From assembly GCA_903908785.1 (NCBI GenBank), contig CAIVTL010000702.1:1-12157 (forward strand): 12,157 nucleotides of DNA, given 5' to 3'. Made by a program: the position numbers and the translations under genes. Shown piece after piece: positions 1-6,712 of the stretch. Numbering within the stretch: the first letter of the stretch is position 1; every line of letters begins with the position of its first letter. The notes under the pieces were generated by a model. It was not told the DNA's origin. It ran no database searches and was given only the letters and a program-made list of their open reading frames with translations. Origin of the DNA: Caldifarciminota bacterium. GTDB lineage: Bacteria > Hydrothermota > Tepidihabitantia > Tepidihabitantales > Tepidihabitantaceae.

Positions 1-144
1 GCCGATGTGGACTACTACAGTCTGGGTGCAGGTGCCGAGCTTGGATTCATGTCGATACCACGCCGATGGACGCCTGAGCGGCGTGTGACCGGACCGTATT
101 TCGGACTTCGCCTCCGCGTACTGACCTTCGGTATCGGGTTCTAG
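1..144 (+). CDS. C-terminal fragment of a probable outer-membrane beta-barrel protein (5' end outside window)
   Basis: Frame 1 is open from the first base to a TAG at 142-144 and gives 47 residues. The last ones alternate hydrophobic and polar positions and finish in Phe (YFGLRLRVLTFGIGF). An alternating terminal strand ending in an aromatic residue is the usual insertion signal of outer-membrane beta-barrels. The preceding stretch is rich in Gly, Tyr and Phe, as in barrel strands. The start and most of the protein lie upstream of the window, so the family cannot be named. A short periplasmic or lipid-exposed protein is an alternative. What is seen is an open frame with a barrel-like tail; the cellular location is inferred. 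Confidence 0.55.
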   Translation, partial: ADVDYYSLGAGAELGFMSIPRRWTPERRVTGPYFGLRLRVLTFGIGF

Positions 145-174
145 GGCGCAGGCAGCCGGTCTTCCGGTCCTGTC

Positions 175-203
175 ATCTGCGTAATCTGCGGAATCTGTGG
201 ATG
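175..203. repeat. Short tandem array, 9-bp period (ATCTGYGKA)
   Basis: Three consecutive 9-bp units, ATCTGCGTA, ATCTGCGGA and ATCTGTGGA, occupy 175-201. Two further units of the same family (ATCTGTGTT, ATCTGTACT) sit at 12136-12153 at the other end of the window, also intergenic. No coding role is apparent. Confidence 0.7.
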
Positions 204-230
204 TCCTCTCCGGTCGAGTGACGGTTTCGC

Positions 231-258
231 TTGACTGTGGGCGTGGGCAGGATATAAA
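231..258 (+). promoter_or_regulatory. Sigma70-type promoter of the first GT39-like gene, apparently leaderless
   Basis: TTGACT at 231-236 and TATAAA at 253-258 are separated by 16 nt. Each hexamer matches the consensus at five of six positions. Transcription would begin about 6-8 nt after the -10 box, at or next to the GTG start codon at 265. There is no Shine-Dalgarno in between, so the mRNA is probably leaderless. Confidence 0.6.
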
Positions 259-264
259 CAGTGC

Positions 265-1611
265 GTGTCTAAGAGCGAGTTCCGCGTGTTGCTGGCCGTA
301 GCCATTGCCGCGGTCGTCATCAGGTTGGCGGTGTCCGCCGCGTTCAAGGGGCACAGCTACGTCGCGGCCGACCCGGTGAAGCCTGAGAGCGAAGCAACCT
401 ATTTGAAGAGCGGGAAGATAGGGCTGGGCGATTCGGAGCAGTACCTGCTGCTCGGGGCGGGCATCAGACATCAGCAGTCGTACAGTTGGAACCACGAGCC
501 GAATACGTTCCGAACTCCCGGCTACCCGTTGCTGCTTGCTCTGCTCAACGACAACGTCACAGCGATTGTGATTGTGCAGGCGCTGCTGGCCGGGCTCACT
601 GTGTTCCTGACCGGTCTCGTCGGGCTTCGGCTGTTCAGCTCGCGGGTCGGGCTGCTGGGGGCAGCACTTCTCGCGGTCGATATCCCGAGCATCTTCTCGT
701 CGGGAATGGTCATGTCCGAGGTGCTCTTTGCGTTCACAGTGGTGCTGGCAGCGGCATTGTTCTGGTGGCGACCAAACCCTAAACCCCAAACCCCAAACTC
801 CAAGTCTTGGTACGCGGCTGCGGCCGGGCTGGTGCTGGGGTTCGCCGTGCTGGTGAGGCCGGTTGCGTTACTCGCGTTCGCGCCGTTCGGAGTCGCGCTG
901 GCTGCGAGAAAGAACTGGCGCGGGCTGGTGTTGATGCTGGCCGCGTTCTCGTTGCTGCCCGGAGTCTGGGTCGTGCGCAACTACTATCATTACCATCGGT
1001 TCAGCCTGACCTCGAATGGCGGGTACAACCTGCTGTATGCCAACGCCGCCTCAGTGCTGGGCGGGGAGCAGCACGTCTCGCAGGATAGCGCGAGGATAGA
1101 ACTCGCGCACGACTTTACGTCGAGACTCGCTACGGACAACCCGCTGGAACTCGCCGACTTGATGACGCGCAAGGCGACGAGCATCATCCTTCACGACCCG
1201 CTTCGCTACATCCTGTTGTGCCTGCGCGGCGTGCCGAAGGTCATTGCCGGCATCAAATCCGACGACCTTGTGTTGAGGATGCTTCACGCCAAGGTGCCGG
1301 GGACGCAGGGGAGCGTGCTGTTGAACCGGGACTACGGTTCCGCAGGTGTGAGGCTGGCGATATGGCTGCTGGCCGGGTTCGAGTTGCTGACCGCAATCGG
1401 CGGCTTTCTCCTGGCGCTGATTTCACTCGGGTTCAGGCGTTGGCGGGCAGAGAAGCTGCTGCTCGTGGTCATCGGGCTGTACTTCGTGGTAGTCGCCCTG
1501 CCCTTCACCGATGGGCGATTCCGAGTGCCGGCGATGCCGTTTCTCTACCTCGTAGCGGCAACCGTGCTGGCTAGGGGAAGCGGGAGAGAAATGGGCCAGA
1601 ACCGGAATTGA
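265..1611 (+). CDS. GT39/ArnT-like integral membrane glycosyltransferase
   Basis: The 448-residue product has many hydrophobic segments: a first helix at about residues 8-27, then a run from about 95 to 250, and a C-terminal group at about 365-440. A polar N-terminal loop carries GDSEQY near residue 52 and FRTPGYPLLLAL near residue 75. The acidic residue of the first loop and the RTPGYP motif are hallmarks of the dolichyl-phosphate-mannose/ArnT glycosyltransferase superfamily (GT39/GT83, C fold). Such enzymes move a sugar from a polyprenyl-phosphate donor to a lipid or protein acceptor outside the cytoplasmic membrane. Further family-like motifs are SEVLF and LVRPVALL. The GTG start at 265 fits the TTGACT/TATAAA promoter ending 6 nt upstream. 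A short tandem repeat is embedded in the frame at 771-804. Donor and acceptor cannot be read from the sequence. Confidence 0.8.
   Translation: MSKSEFRVLLAVAIAAVVIRLAVSAAFKGHSYVAADPVKPESEATYLKSGKIGLGDSEQYLLLGAGIRHQQSYSWNHEPNTFRTPGYPLLLALLNDNVTAIVIVQALLAGLTVFLTGLVGLRLFSSRVGLLGAALLAVDIPSIFSSGMVMSEVLFAFTVVLAAALFWWRPNPKPQTPNSKSWYAAAAGLVLGFAVLVRPVALLAFAPFGVALAARKNWRGLVLMLAAFSLLPGVWVVRNYYHYHRFSLTSNGGYNLLYANAASVLGGEQHVSQDSARIELAHDFTSRLATDNPLELADLMTRKATSIILHDPLRYILLCLRGVPKVIAGIKSDDLVLRMLHAKVPGTQGSVLLNRDYGSAGVRLAIWLLAGFELLTAIGGFLLALISLGFRRWRAEKLLLVVIGLYFVVVALPFTDGRFRVPAMPFLYLVAATVLARGSGREMGQNRN
771..804 (+). repeat. Telomere-like heptamer array (AAACCCY) inside a coding region
   Basis: Four 7-bp units, AAACCCT, AAACCCC, AAACCCC and AAACTCC, fill 774-801. 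They are translated in frame as residues about 170-182 of the GT39-like protein, a Pro/Asn/Lys-rich hydrophilic loop between hydrophobic segments. This A/C-only strand contrasts sharply with the surrounding GC-rich coding sequence. Confidence 0.75.
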
Positions 1612-1691
1612 ACCACGAAGACACCAAGAACACCAAACACACCGGGACATTCCCGCCCGGGTCCGGCTTTGTGTCTTTGTGTCTTGGTGGT
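1612..1691. repeat. Imperfect inverted repeat built of short tandem units (ACACCAARA / CTTTGTGT)
   Basis: The left arm has a 9-bp period (ACCACGAAG, ACACCAAGA, ACACCAAAC at 1612-1638). The right arm has an 8-bp period (CTTTGTGT twice, then CTTGGTGGT, at 1667-1691). The reverse complement of the right arm resembles the left arm, so the RNA could fold into an imperfect hairpin. It lies just after the GT39-like stop codon and before the hydrogenase promoter, where it might help terminate transcription. There is no clean U-tract. Confidence 0.6.
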
Positions 1692-1724
1692 AGGCTCCTG
1701 TCCGGGTTCGGCGGGCGAGGGTGC

Positions 1725-1752
1725 TTGACTTGGGGAGCGATTCGTCTATTCT
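1725..1752 (+). promoter_or_regulatory. Sigma70-type promoter of the hydrogenase operon
   Basis: TTGACT at 1725-1730 and TATTCT at 1747-1752 are separated by 16 nt. The predicted transcription start near 1759 would leave a leader of about 24 nt containing the Shine-Dalgarno of the small-subunit gene. The -35 hexamer is identical to those at 231 (+), 10153 (-) and 12018 (-). Confidence 0.5.
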
Positions 1753-1771
1753 CTTCGCCCTGACTTACCCC

Positions 1772-1776
1772 GGAGG
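1772..1776 (+). promoter_or_regulatory. Shine-Dalgarno deciding the TTG start of the hydrogenase small subunit
   Basis: GGAGG lies 6 nt before TTG at 1783. It supports this rare start codon over the next internal methionine, which would remove the essential proximal-cluster cysteines C15 and C18. Confidence 0.75.
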
Positions 1777-1782
1777 ATTTAA

Positions 1783-2760
1783 TTGCCCGATAAGCTGAAG
1801 TTTGGTTTCTACTGGGCGGCCTCGTGCGGAGGCTGCGAGATTGCCGTGCTCGACACGAACGAGAAGATACTGGACGTGCTCGAGCGGGCCGACATCCTGT
1901 TCTGGCCGGTTGCAATGGACACGAAGTATGCGGACGTGAAGGCCATGCCGGACCGGTTCATGGACGTCTGTTTCTTCAACGGCTCGATACGCAACTCGGA
2001 GCAGGAGGAGCTGGCTCACTTGTTGCGGAAGAAGTCGAAGGTGCTGGTCGCTTTCGGCTCCTGCGCCCACCACGGTTGTATCCCCGGGCTTGCCAACCTG
2101 TTCGGCCGCGAGCAGATACTCAAGCACGTCTACACTAAAGAACCGTCGGTCGTCAACCCGGACGGCACTAAGCCTTTGGTGAAGGGCAAAGTCCCGGAGG
2201 GCGACGTGTCCCTGCCCGAGTTCTATGACCGGGTGTCGCCGCTGAACCGCGTGGTCGCGGTCGACTACTACCTGCCGGGATGCCCGCCCGCCGTGCCGAG
2301 GATTCTGGACGCCATGACGGCAATCTTCGAAGGGAATCTTCCGGTCAAGGGCAGCGTGCTGGCCCCGGTAAAGGCCTTGTGCGATGAGTGCGACCGGAAC
2401 AAGCACATCGCCAAGAAGATGCCGGACGTCAAGCGAATGTGGGAAGTCCAGGCCGACCCGGGCGTCTGTTTCCTGGAGCAGGGCATCGTGTGCATGGGGC
2501 CGGCCACTCGCGGCGGCTGCGGCCAGCGGTGCATCAACGGCAACTGGCCATGCACCGGTTGCATGGGGCCAACGCCGGACGTTGGGGACCAGGGCGGCAA
2601 GATGATTTCCGCGCTCAGTTCAATCCTGAGGTTGGACGACGAGAAGGACATCACGGGGCCGGAAACCGGGAAGCTGCTGGCGCAGGTCAAGGACCCGGTC
2701 GGCACGTTCTATATGTACGGGCTGGCCGATGCGACCATCGGCGACCGGAGGCAGAAGTGA
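1783..2760 (+). CDS. [NiFe] hydrogenase small subunit, group 3c (MvhG)-like
   Basis: This 325-residue iron-sulfur subunit passes electrons from the [NiFe] site of its partner to an external acceptor. It has no Tat signal, so it should be cytoplasmic as in group 3 enzymes. The N-terminus carries the proximal cluster ligands C15 and C18 (ASCGGCEIA), then C94 (FGSCAHHG) and C167 (YLPGCPP). A second cysteine set follows: C200, C203, H208, C229, C237, C246, C250, C257 and C260, enough for two further clusters. MDTKYADV near residue 46 and GPATRGGCG near residue 239 resemble the F420-non-reducing (methyl-viologen) hydrogenase MvhG. It starts at TTG with GGAGG 6 nt upstream. Its stop overlaps the large-subunit start (GTGA). 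Neither MvhD nor HdrABC, the usual partners of this type, is nearby. The subgroup call is from remembered motifs, not from a search. Confidence 0.9.
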   Translation: MPDKLKFGFYWAASCGGCEIAVLDTNEKILDVLERADILFWPVAMDTKYADVKAMPDRFMDVCFFNGSIRNSEQEELAHLLRKKSKVLVAFGSCAHHGCIPGLANLFGREQILKHVYTKEPSVVNPDGTKPLVKGKVPEGDVSLPEFYDRVSPLNRVVAVDYYLPGCPPAVPRILDAMTAIFEGNLPVKGSVLAPVKALCDECDRNKHIAKKMPDVKRMWEVQADPGVCFLEQGIVCMGPATRGGCGQRCINGNWPCTGCMGPTPDVGDQGGKMISALSSILRLDDEKDITGPETGKLLAQVKDPVGTFYMYGLADATIGDRRQK

Positions 2761-4214
2761 GTCAGCGGATCACGATTGACCCGATTACCCGGCTTGAGGG
2801 GCACGGCAAGATTGAGATTTTCCTTGACGACAAGGGTGAGGTCGAGAATGCCTATCTGCAGGTGCCGGAGTTGCGCGGGTTCGAGCAGTTCTGCGTGGGT
2901 CGTAAGGCCGAGGACATGCCCCAGCTTACCAGCCGCATCTGCGGAGTCTGCCCGGTAGCGCACCACTACGCCGCGGTCAAAGCCCTCGATACGGCTTTCG
3001 GGGTCCAACCGACCGAGACCGCGCGCAAGCTTCGCGAGTTGATTTACTGCGGCTACATTGTCTACGATCACATCCTGCATTTCTACTTCCTGGGCGGGCC
3101 GGACTTCGTGGTCGGACCGGACGCGCCGAAGGAGAAGCGGAACATCCTCGGCGTCATCGAGAAGGTCGGGATGGACACGGCGAAGGAAGTCATCAAGCAC
3201 CGGGCCTATGGCCAGCGGATTACCGAGATTCTCGGCGGCAAGCCGACCCACCCGGTGAGCGGCGTCCCCGGCGGCCAGACCAAGGCGCTGTCTGAAGAGG
3301 GCCGCAAGGAGATTGAGACGATGGCACGGTCGTGCGTGGCCTTTGCCGGGTTCACGCTTCAGTTGTTCGAGGACGTCGTGCTGAAGAACCCCGCGTACAT
3401 GAAGCTGATACTGAACCCGAAGCTTGGTCACGCGCTGTACAACATGGGCATGGTGGACGAGCGGAACCGGGTAAGCTTCTACGACGGCCCGGTACGGGTC
3501 ACCGACCAGCAAGGCAAGGAGTTTGTCAGGTTCAATGGCAGTGACTACTTGAACCACATCGCCGAGCACGTGCTCGACTGGAGCTACGTCAAGGCAACGT
3601 ACCTGAAAGCAATCGGGTACAAGGGCCTGGTTGACGGGCCGGACTCAGGTTTGTACCGGGTCGGACCTTTGGCTCGGCTCAATGTCGCCGAGGGGATGGC
3701 TACGCCCGGGGCCGATGTCGCATACCACAAGCTGTTCGATACGCTTGGCGTCAAGCCGGTCAACTCCACGCTGGCGTATCATTGGGCAAGGCTCGTCGAA
3801 CTGCTCTACGCCGCGGAACGGGCGCTGGAACTCGCGACCGACCCGGGGATAACCGGCACTGACATCCGGAACATGAAGTTTGACATGAAGCCGGAGGGAG
3901 TCGGTGTGGTCGAGGCGGCCCGTGGGACGCTCTTTCACCACTACCGGCTGACTCCAGACCGGATGATTGAGAGCGTGAACCTGATTGTTGCGACTACCAA
4001 CAACAAAGGCCCAATCTGCATGTCTGTGCGCGAGGCGGCCAAGGAGTTGATTCACAAGGGCAAGGTCAGCGACGGGCTGCTCAACACGGTCGAGATGTTC
4101 TTCCGTGCCTATGACCCGTGTTTCGGATGCGCCTCGCACGTACTGGGCCGGCCCACGGTCGTGATTGACGTCCGCCGCCGCGATGGGGAACTGGTCCGGC
4201 AACTGGTAAGCTAG
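2757..4214 (+). CDS. [NiFe] hydrogenase large (catalytic) subunit, group 3c (MvhA)-like
   Basis: This 485-residue catalytic subunit binds the Ni-Fe(CN)2CO centre that splits or forms H2. All four nickel-site cysteines are present: C62 and C65 in RICGVCPVAHH (residues 60-70), and C455 and C458 in DPCFGCASH (453-461). It is therefore a [NiFe] rather than a [NiFeSe] enzyme. The N-terminal TIDPITRLEGHGK is typical of the family. After H461 come 24 more residues (VLGRPTVV...), the C-terminal peptide that a HyaD/HycI-type endopeptidase removes after nickel insertion, so the gene encodes an immature precursor. The GTG start at 2757 overlaps the small-subunit stop by 4 nt, which indicates translational coupling. 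The frame stays open upstream to 2388, but that part lies inside the small-subunit gene. No hyp maturation or endopeptidase gene is in the window. Confidence 0.93.
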   Translation: MSQRITIDPITRLEGHGKIEIFLDDKGEVENAYLQVPELRGFEQFCVGRKAEDMPQLTSRICGVCPVAHHYAAVKALDTAFGVQPTETARKLRELIYCGYIVYDHILHFYFLGGPDFVVGPDAPKEKRNILGVIEKVGMDTAKEVIKHRAYGQRITEILGGKPTHPVSGVPGGQTKALSEEGRKEIETMARSCVAFAGFTLQLFEDVVLKNPAYMKLILNPKLGHALYNMGMVDERNRVSFYDGPVRVTDQQGKEFVRFNGSDYLNHIAEHVLDWSYVKATYLKAIGYKGLVDGPDSGLYRVGPLARLNVAEGMATPGADVAYHKLFDTLGVKPVNSTLAYHWARLVELLYAAERALELATDPGITGTDIRNMKFDMKPEGVGVVEAARGTLFHHYRLTPDRMIESVNLIVATTNNKGPICMSVREAAKELIHKGKVSDGLLNTVEMFFRAYDPCFGCASHVLGRPTVVIDVRRRDGELVRQLVS

Positions 4215-4217
4215 GTC

Positions 4218-4245
4218 TTGAAAAGGAGGGCCACGGCCATAGACT
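4218..4245 (+). promoter_or_regulatory. Possible promoter of the GT2 gene, leaderless spacing
   Basis: TTGAAA at 4218-4223 and TAGACT at 4240-4245 are 16 nt apart, and the ATG at 4253 begins 7 nt after the -10 box. The spacing copies that of the promoter at 231-258. The GGAGG at 4225-4229 lies within the spacer. It is 23 nt from the ATG, too far for a normal Shine-Dalgarno. Co-transcription with the hydrogenase (38-nt gap) is the alternative. Confidence 0.4.
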
Positions 4246-4252
4246 GTTGTTG

Positions 4253-5152
4253 ATGCCTCCGGAACTGACCATCGTGTTCATTAACTACAACTCGGCTCGG
4301 CTGCTGGACCGTGCGCTTTCTTCGCTCCACGAAGCGGAGCCCCATCTGGCAATCGAGGCTCTGGTCGTTGACAACGCGTCGCGAGACCGGGTCGAGGTTG
4401 CGGCGATCTGCCGTCGGCACGGAGCAAGACTCTTGCAGCTTGGGCGCAACGCGGGCTATGGCTCTGCGTTCAACCGGGGGTACAGGCACGCGCGCGGCCG
4501 GTATGCGGCGGTAGCCAACCCCGACCTTGTCTTTTCTACGCCGGTAGTAACCGGGCTGCTCCGGTTTATGGACGAACACCCGGAGGCGGGCGCCGTGTCG
4601 CCGCAGCTCCGTTACCCGGACGGCACGCCTCAGCCGTCGGCACGGCGTCTTCCGCGCCTGCGCTACGTACTCGCCGGCCGGCGTTCGCCGCTGGCGCGCA
4701 TCCTTCCGCGTTATGCCCCGGCGCGCGACTTCCAGTATGCCGCCGCCCATCTTGCGAAGGAACCGGTTCCGGTCGAGGCGGTCATCGGGACGTTTGTGGC
4801 ATTCCGGCGTGCCGCGCTGGATGATGTCGCCGGCTTCGACGAGGGGTTCTTCATGTACGCTGAAGACATGGATATCTGCCGCCGGCTGCGCCAGTCGGGC
4901 TGGCAGGTCTATCTGGACCCGCGCTTGACCGTCGAGCACTTTTACGGAGGCGTTAGACGCCGGTTTCAGCAGTTCGGCGACTACCAGCGTCTAAAAGCCC
5001 TGATGCGCTACTTCTGCCTGGGCCGGGGCGGACCGGCCCGGCTGGTGTTGCGGGTAGCGTTCGCCGCATACCTGTTCCTGTCCGAGGCGGGCTGGCTGGT
5101 CGGGCTCCGGGAGTTCGAGTATTCCTGGCAGACCGAGGCGCGTAGAGCATGA
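4253..5152 (+). CDS. GT2-family glycosyltransferase (rhamnosyltransferase/WbbL-like)
   Basis: The 299-residue protein has a complete GT-A fold signature. The start LTIVFINYNS at residues 5-14 forms the first nucleotide-sugar binding strand, and VVDNAS lies near residue 41. NPDLVF near residue 88 holds the metal-binding Asp of the DxD-like motif. GTFVAFRR followed by GFDEGFFMYAEDMDICRR (near 190-209) carries the acidic catalytic region. This arrangement is typical of inverting WbbL/rhamnosyltransferase-type enzymes that extend lipid-linked glycans at the cytoplasmic face of the membrane. A hydrophobic stretch near residues 265-280 may associate with the membrane. ATG 4253 is preferred. In-frame TTG codons at 4247 and 4250 are alternatives, and none has a well-placed ribosome site. 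Its stop overlaps the start of the next gene (ATGA), so the two are co-expressed. The sugar is unknown. Confidence 0.88.
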   Translation: MPPELTIVFINYNSARLLDRALSSLHEAEPHLAIEALVVDNASRDRVEVAAICRRHGARLLQLGRNAGYGSAFNRGYRHARGRYAAVANPDLVFSTPVVTGLLRFMDEHPEAGAVSPQLRYPDGTPQPSARRLPRLRYVLAGRRSPLARILPRYAPARDFQYAAAHLAKEPVPVEAVIGTFVAFRRAALDDVAGFDEGFFMYAEDMDICRRLRQSGWQVYLDPRLTVEHFYGGVRRRFQQFGDYQRLKALMRYFCLGRGGPARLVLRVAFAAYLFLSEAGWLVGLREFEYSWQTEARRA

Positions 5153-6534
5153 CCCGGCTCCAGCGGTTCGTCGCCACGGTCGTGCTTATCCTCGGCGACG
5201 CCGCGGCCGTGTTCGCCAGCTATGCACTTGCTTACCTGGTGCGTAACTGGTTCCAGACCGGCATACCGTACACGTTCCCGCCGGGCATGCAGATTCACAC
5301 GCTGACCGAGAAGGCGTTTGTGCTGGCCGTGTATCCGTTTGTCTTTGCCTACGAAGGGCTGTACACGAAGCGGCTGGTCGCCTGGGAAGAGGCCAGGCGT
5401 TACGTGCGCGGCGTAGTCATCGCGACCGCGGCCGTTATGATACTCCTGTTCCTTTGGCGGATATGGATTGTGTCCCGCGTGGCCGTACTGCTGGCGTTGG
5501 CGTTCAGCATGGTCCTTGCGCCGGCGGTGCGCGCATTGGTCAGGCGCATTCTGGCAGCGTTCAGGCTGGGTCGCCAACAACTGGTCATACTGGGCGGCGG
5601 TCCGGCGGCCGAGCAGTTCTGCAAGGAACTGGCGCGGCACCGGGCGCTGGGATACGTCGCGGGGCAACCGATACCGCACACCGCGGGCTCCGGGGCGCTG
5701 GAGACTGCCCTGGTCGGTGTTGCTTCGCCCGATGCCGCGCTCGTTGTGGTGTCGGATTCCTTTACACCGGAGGAGATGCGGGCCGTTTTCAGGTTTGCCG
5801 AACGCCGGTTCGCGGAGATGCTGGTGGTACCGACCGAGGCTCTGCTTCAGAGCACGGCCGCGGAGGTCGAGCAGGTGGGCAGCATTCTTGTGATGAAGTA
5901 CCGGTACAACCTGCTTCGGCCCCTGAATACCTTCACCAAGCGGGTGCTCGAAATGACGGGCACCGTGTTACTGCTCATTCTGCTCGCGCCGCTGCTCCTG
6001 GCGCTGGCCCTTCTGACCAAGATGTCCTCTCCGGGTCCCGTTCTGTTTCACCAGAAGCGGATCGGTCGGGACCGGCGACTGTTCGACTGCCTCAAGTTCA
6101 GAACGATGTATTGCGACGCGGAGCAGCGATTGGCGGAGATGCTGGCCGGTGACGAGAGCGTGCGTGCGGAGTGGCTGAAATATGCACGCATCACCAATGA
6201 CCCCCGGGTAGCCCCGATCGGCAGGTTGCTCCGGCGCCTCAGTCTTGACGAGTGGCCCCAGCTTTGGAACGTCCTGCGCGGCGAGATGGCGCTGGTCGGG
6301 CCGCGACCGTACCTGCCGGTGGAATCGGACCGCATCGGCGAGGCGCTCGACACCATCGTGCGCGTGCGGCCGGGCATGACCGGGCTGTGGCAGGTGTCGG
6401 GCCGGACCTCTTTGCCATTCAAGGAGCGGCTTACCCTCGACGAATACTACATCCGCAACTGGTCCCTGTGGATGGACTTCTCAATCGGGCTGCGCACGCT
6501 GCGGGCGGTGGTGGGCGGGCGCGGGGCGTACTGA
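5149..6534 (+). CDS. Polyprenyl-phosphate sugar-1-phosphate transferase (WbaP/WcaJ-like initiating phosphoglycosyltransferase)
   Basis: This 461-residue protein has the usual length and order of long-form monotopic phosphoglycosyltransferases. Four to five membrane segments lie in residues 1-130. A Rossmann-like middle domain starts with LVILGGGPAAEQF near residue 145. The bacterial sugar-transferase domain runs from about 262 to the end. That domain shows the re-entrant hydrophobic helix, then SPGPVLFHQKRIGRD, KFRTM, SLDEWPQLWNVLRGEM and LVGPRP, all core motifs, and ends with the conserved WSLWMDFSIGLRTL segment. Such enzymes transfer a sugar-1-phosphate from a nucleotide sugar to undecaprenyl phosphate, the first committed step of capsule, O-antigen or exopolysaccharide assembly. 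It overlaps the upstream GT2 gene by ATGA, consistent with a two-gene glycan-initiation unit. Which sugar is used (glucose, galactose or other) cannot be told. Confidence 0.92.
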   Translation: MTRLQRFVATVVLILGDAAAVFASYALAYLVRNWFQTGIPYTFPPGMQIHTLTEKAFVLAVYPFVFAYEGLYTKRLVAWEEARRYVRGVVIATAAVMILLFLWRIWIVSRVAVLLALAFSMVLAPAVRALVRRILAAFRLGRQQLVILGGGPAAEQFCKELARHRALGYVAGQPIPHTAGSGALETALVGVASPDAALVVVSDSFTPEEMRAVFRFAERRFAEMLVVPTEALLQSTAAEVEQVGSILVMKYRYNLLRPLNTFTKRVLEMTGTVLLLILLAPLLLALALLTKMSSPGPVLFHQKRIGRDRRLFDCLKFRTMYCDAEQRLAEMLAGDESVRAEWLKYARITNDPRVAPIGRLLRRLSLDEWPQLWNVLRGEMALVGPRPYLPVESDRIGEALDTIVRVRPGMTGLWQVSGRTSLPFKERLTLDEYYIRNWSLWMDFSIGLRTLRAVVGGRGAY

Positions 6535-6539
6535 AGGAC

Positions 6540-6574
6540 GATGTCAGATGCTAGATGCTAGATGTTAGAAGTCA
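6540..6574. repeat. Heptamer tandem array (GATGYTA)
   Basis: Five contiguous 7-bp units, GATGTCA, GATGCTA (twice), GATGTTA and GAAGTCA, begin 6 nt after the sugar-transferase stop. The 11-mer TGTCAGATGCT at 6542-6552 recurs at 12101-12111. No coding or hairpin role is evident. Confidence 0.75.
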
Positions 6575-6670
6575 GAACTGCCGGACCTGTCCCGCGCGCT
6601 GCATCTTGCCTTCCTGGCTGCGGGCCTGGCGGCAGACTCCTGTCCCGGGATTCGAGACCGAACTTCGCCA

Positions 6671-6699
6671 TTGCCACTTGCCCCTTTGCCCGGTAGTAT
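6671..6699 (+). promoter_or_regulatory. Weak promoter candidate for the propeller gene, embedded in a heptamer array
   Basis: TTGCCA at 6671-6676 and TAGTAT at 6694-6699 are 17 nt apart. The start ATG at 6713 lies 13 nt beyond, so a leader would be only about 5-7 nt. However, the -35 match is part of a 7-bp-period array (TTGCCAC, TTGCCCC, TTTGCCC at 6671-6691) and may be coincidental. Confidence 0.25.
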
Positions 6700-6712
6700 C
6701 GTGTAGCAGCAA

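Noticed and set aside
1765..2406. 213-residue minus-strand frame and similar long antisense frames under the hydrogenase and agmatinase
   Set aside because: They mirror strongly coding GC-rich genes, and their Arg/His/Val-rich composition is that of antisense shadows.
2388..2756. N-terminal extension of the hydrogenase large subunit
   Set aside because: It lies wholly inside the small-subunit gene, is rich in Arg, Gly and His like a shadow frame, and the family starts at TIDPITRLEGHG just after GTG 2757.
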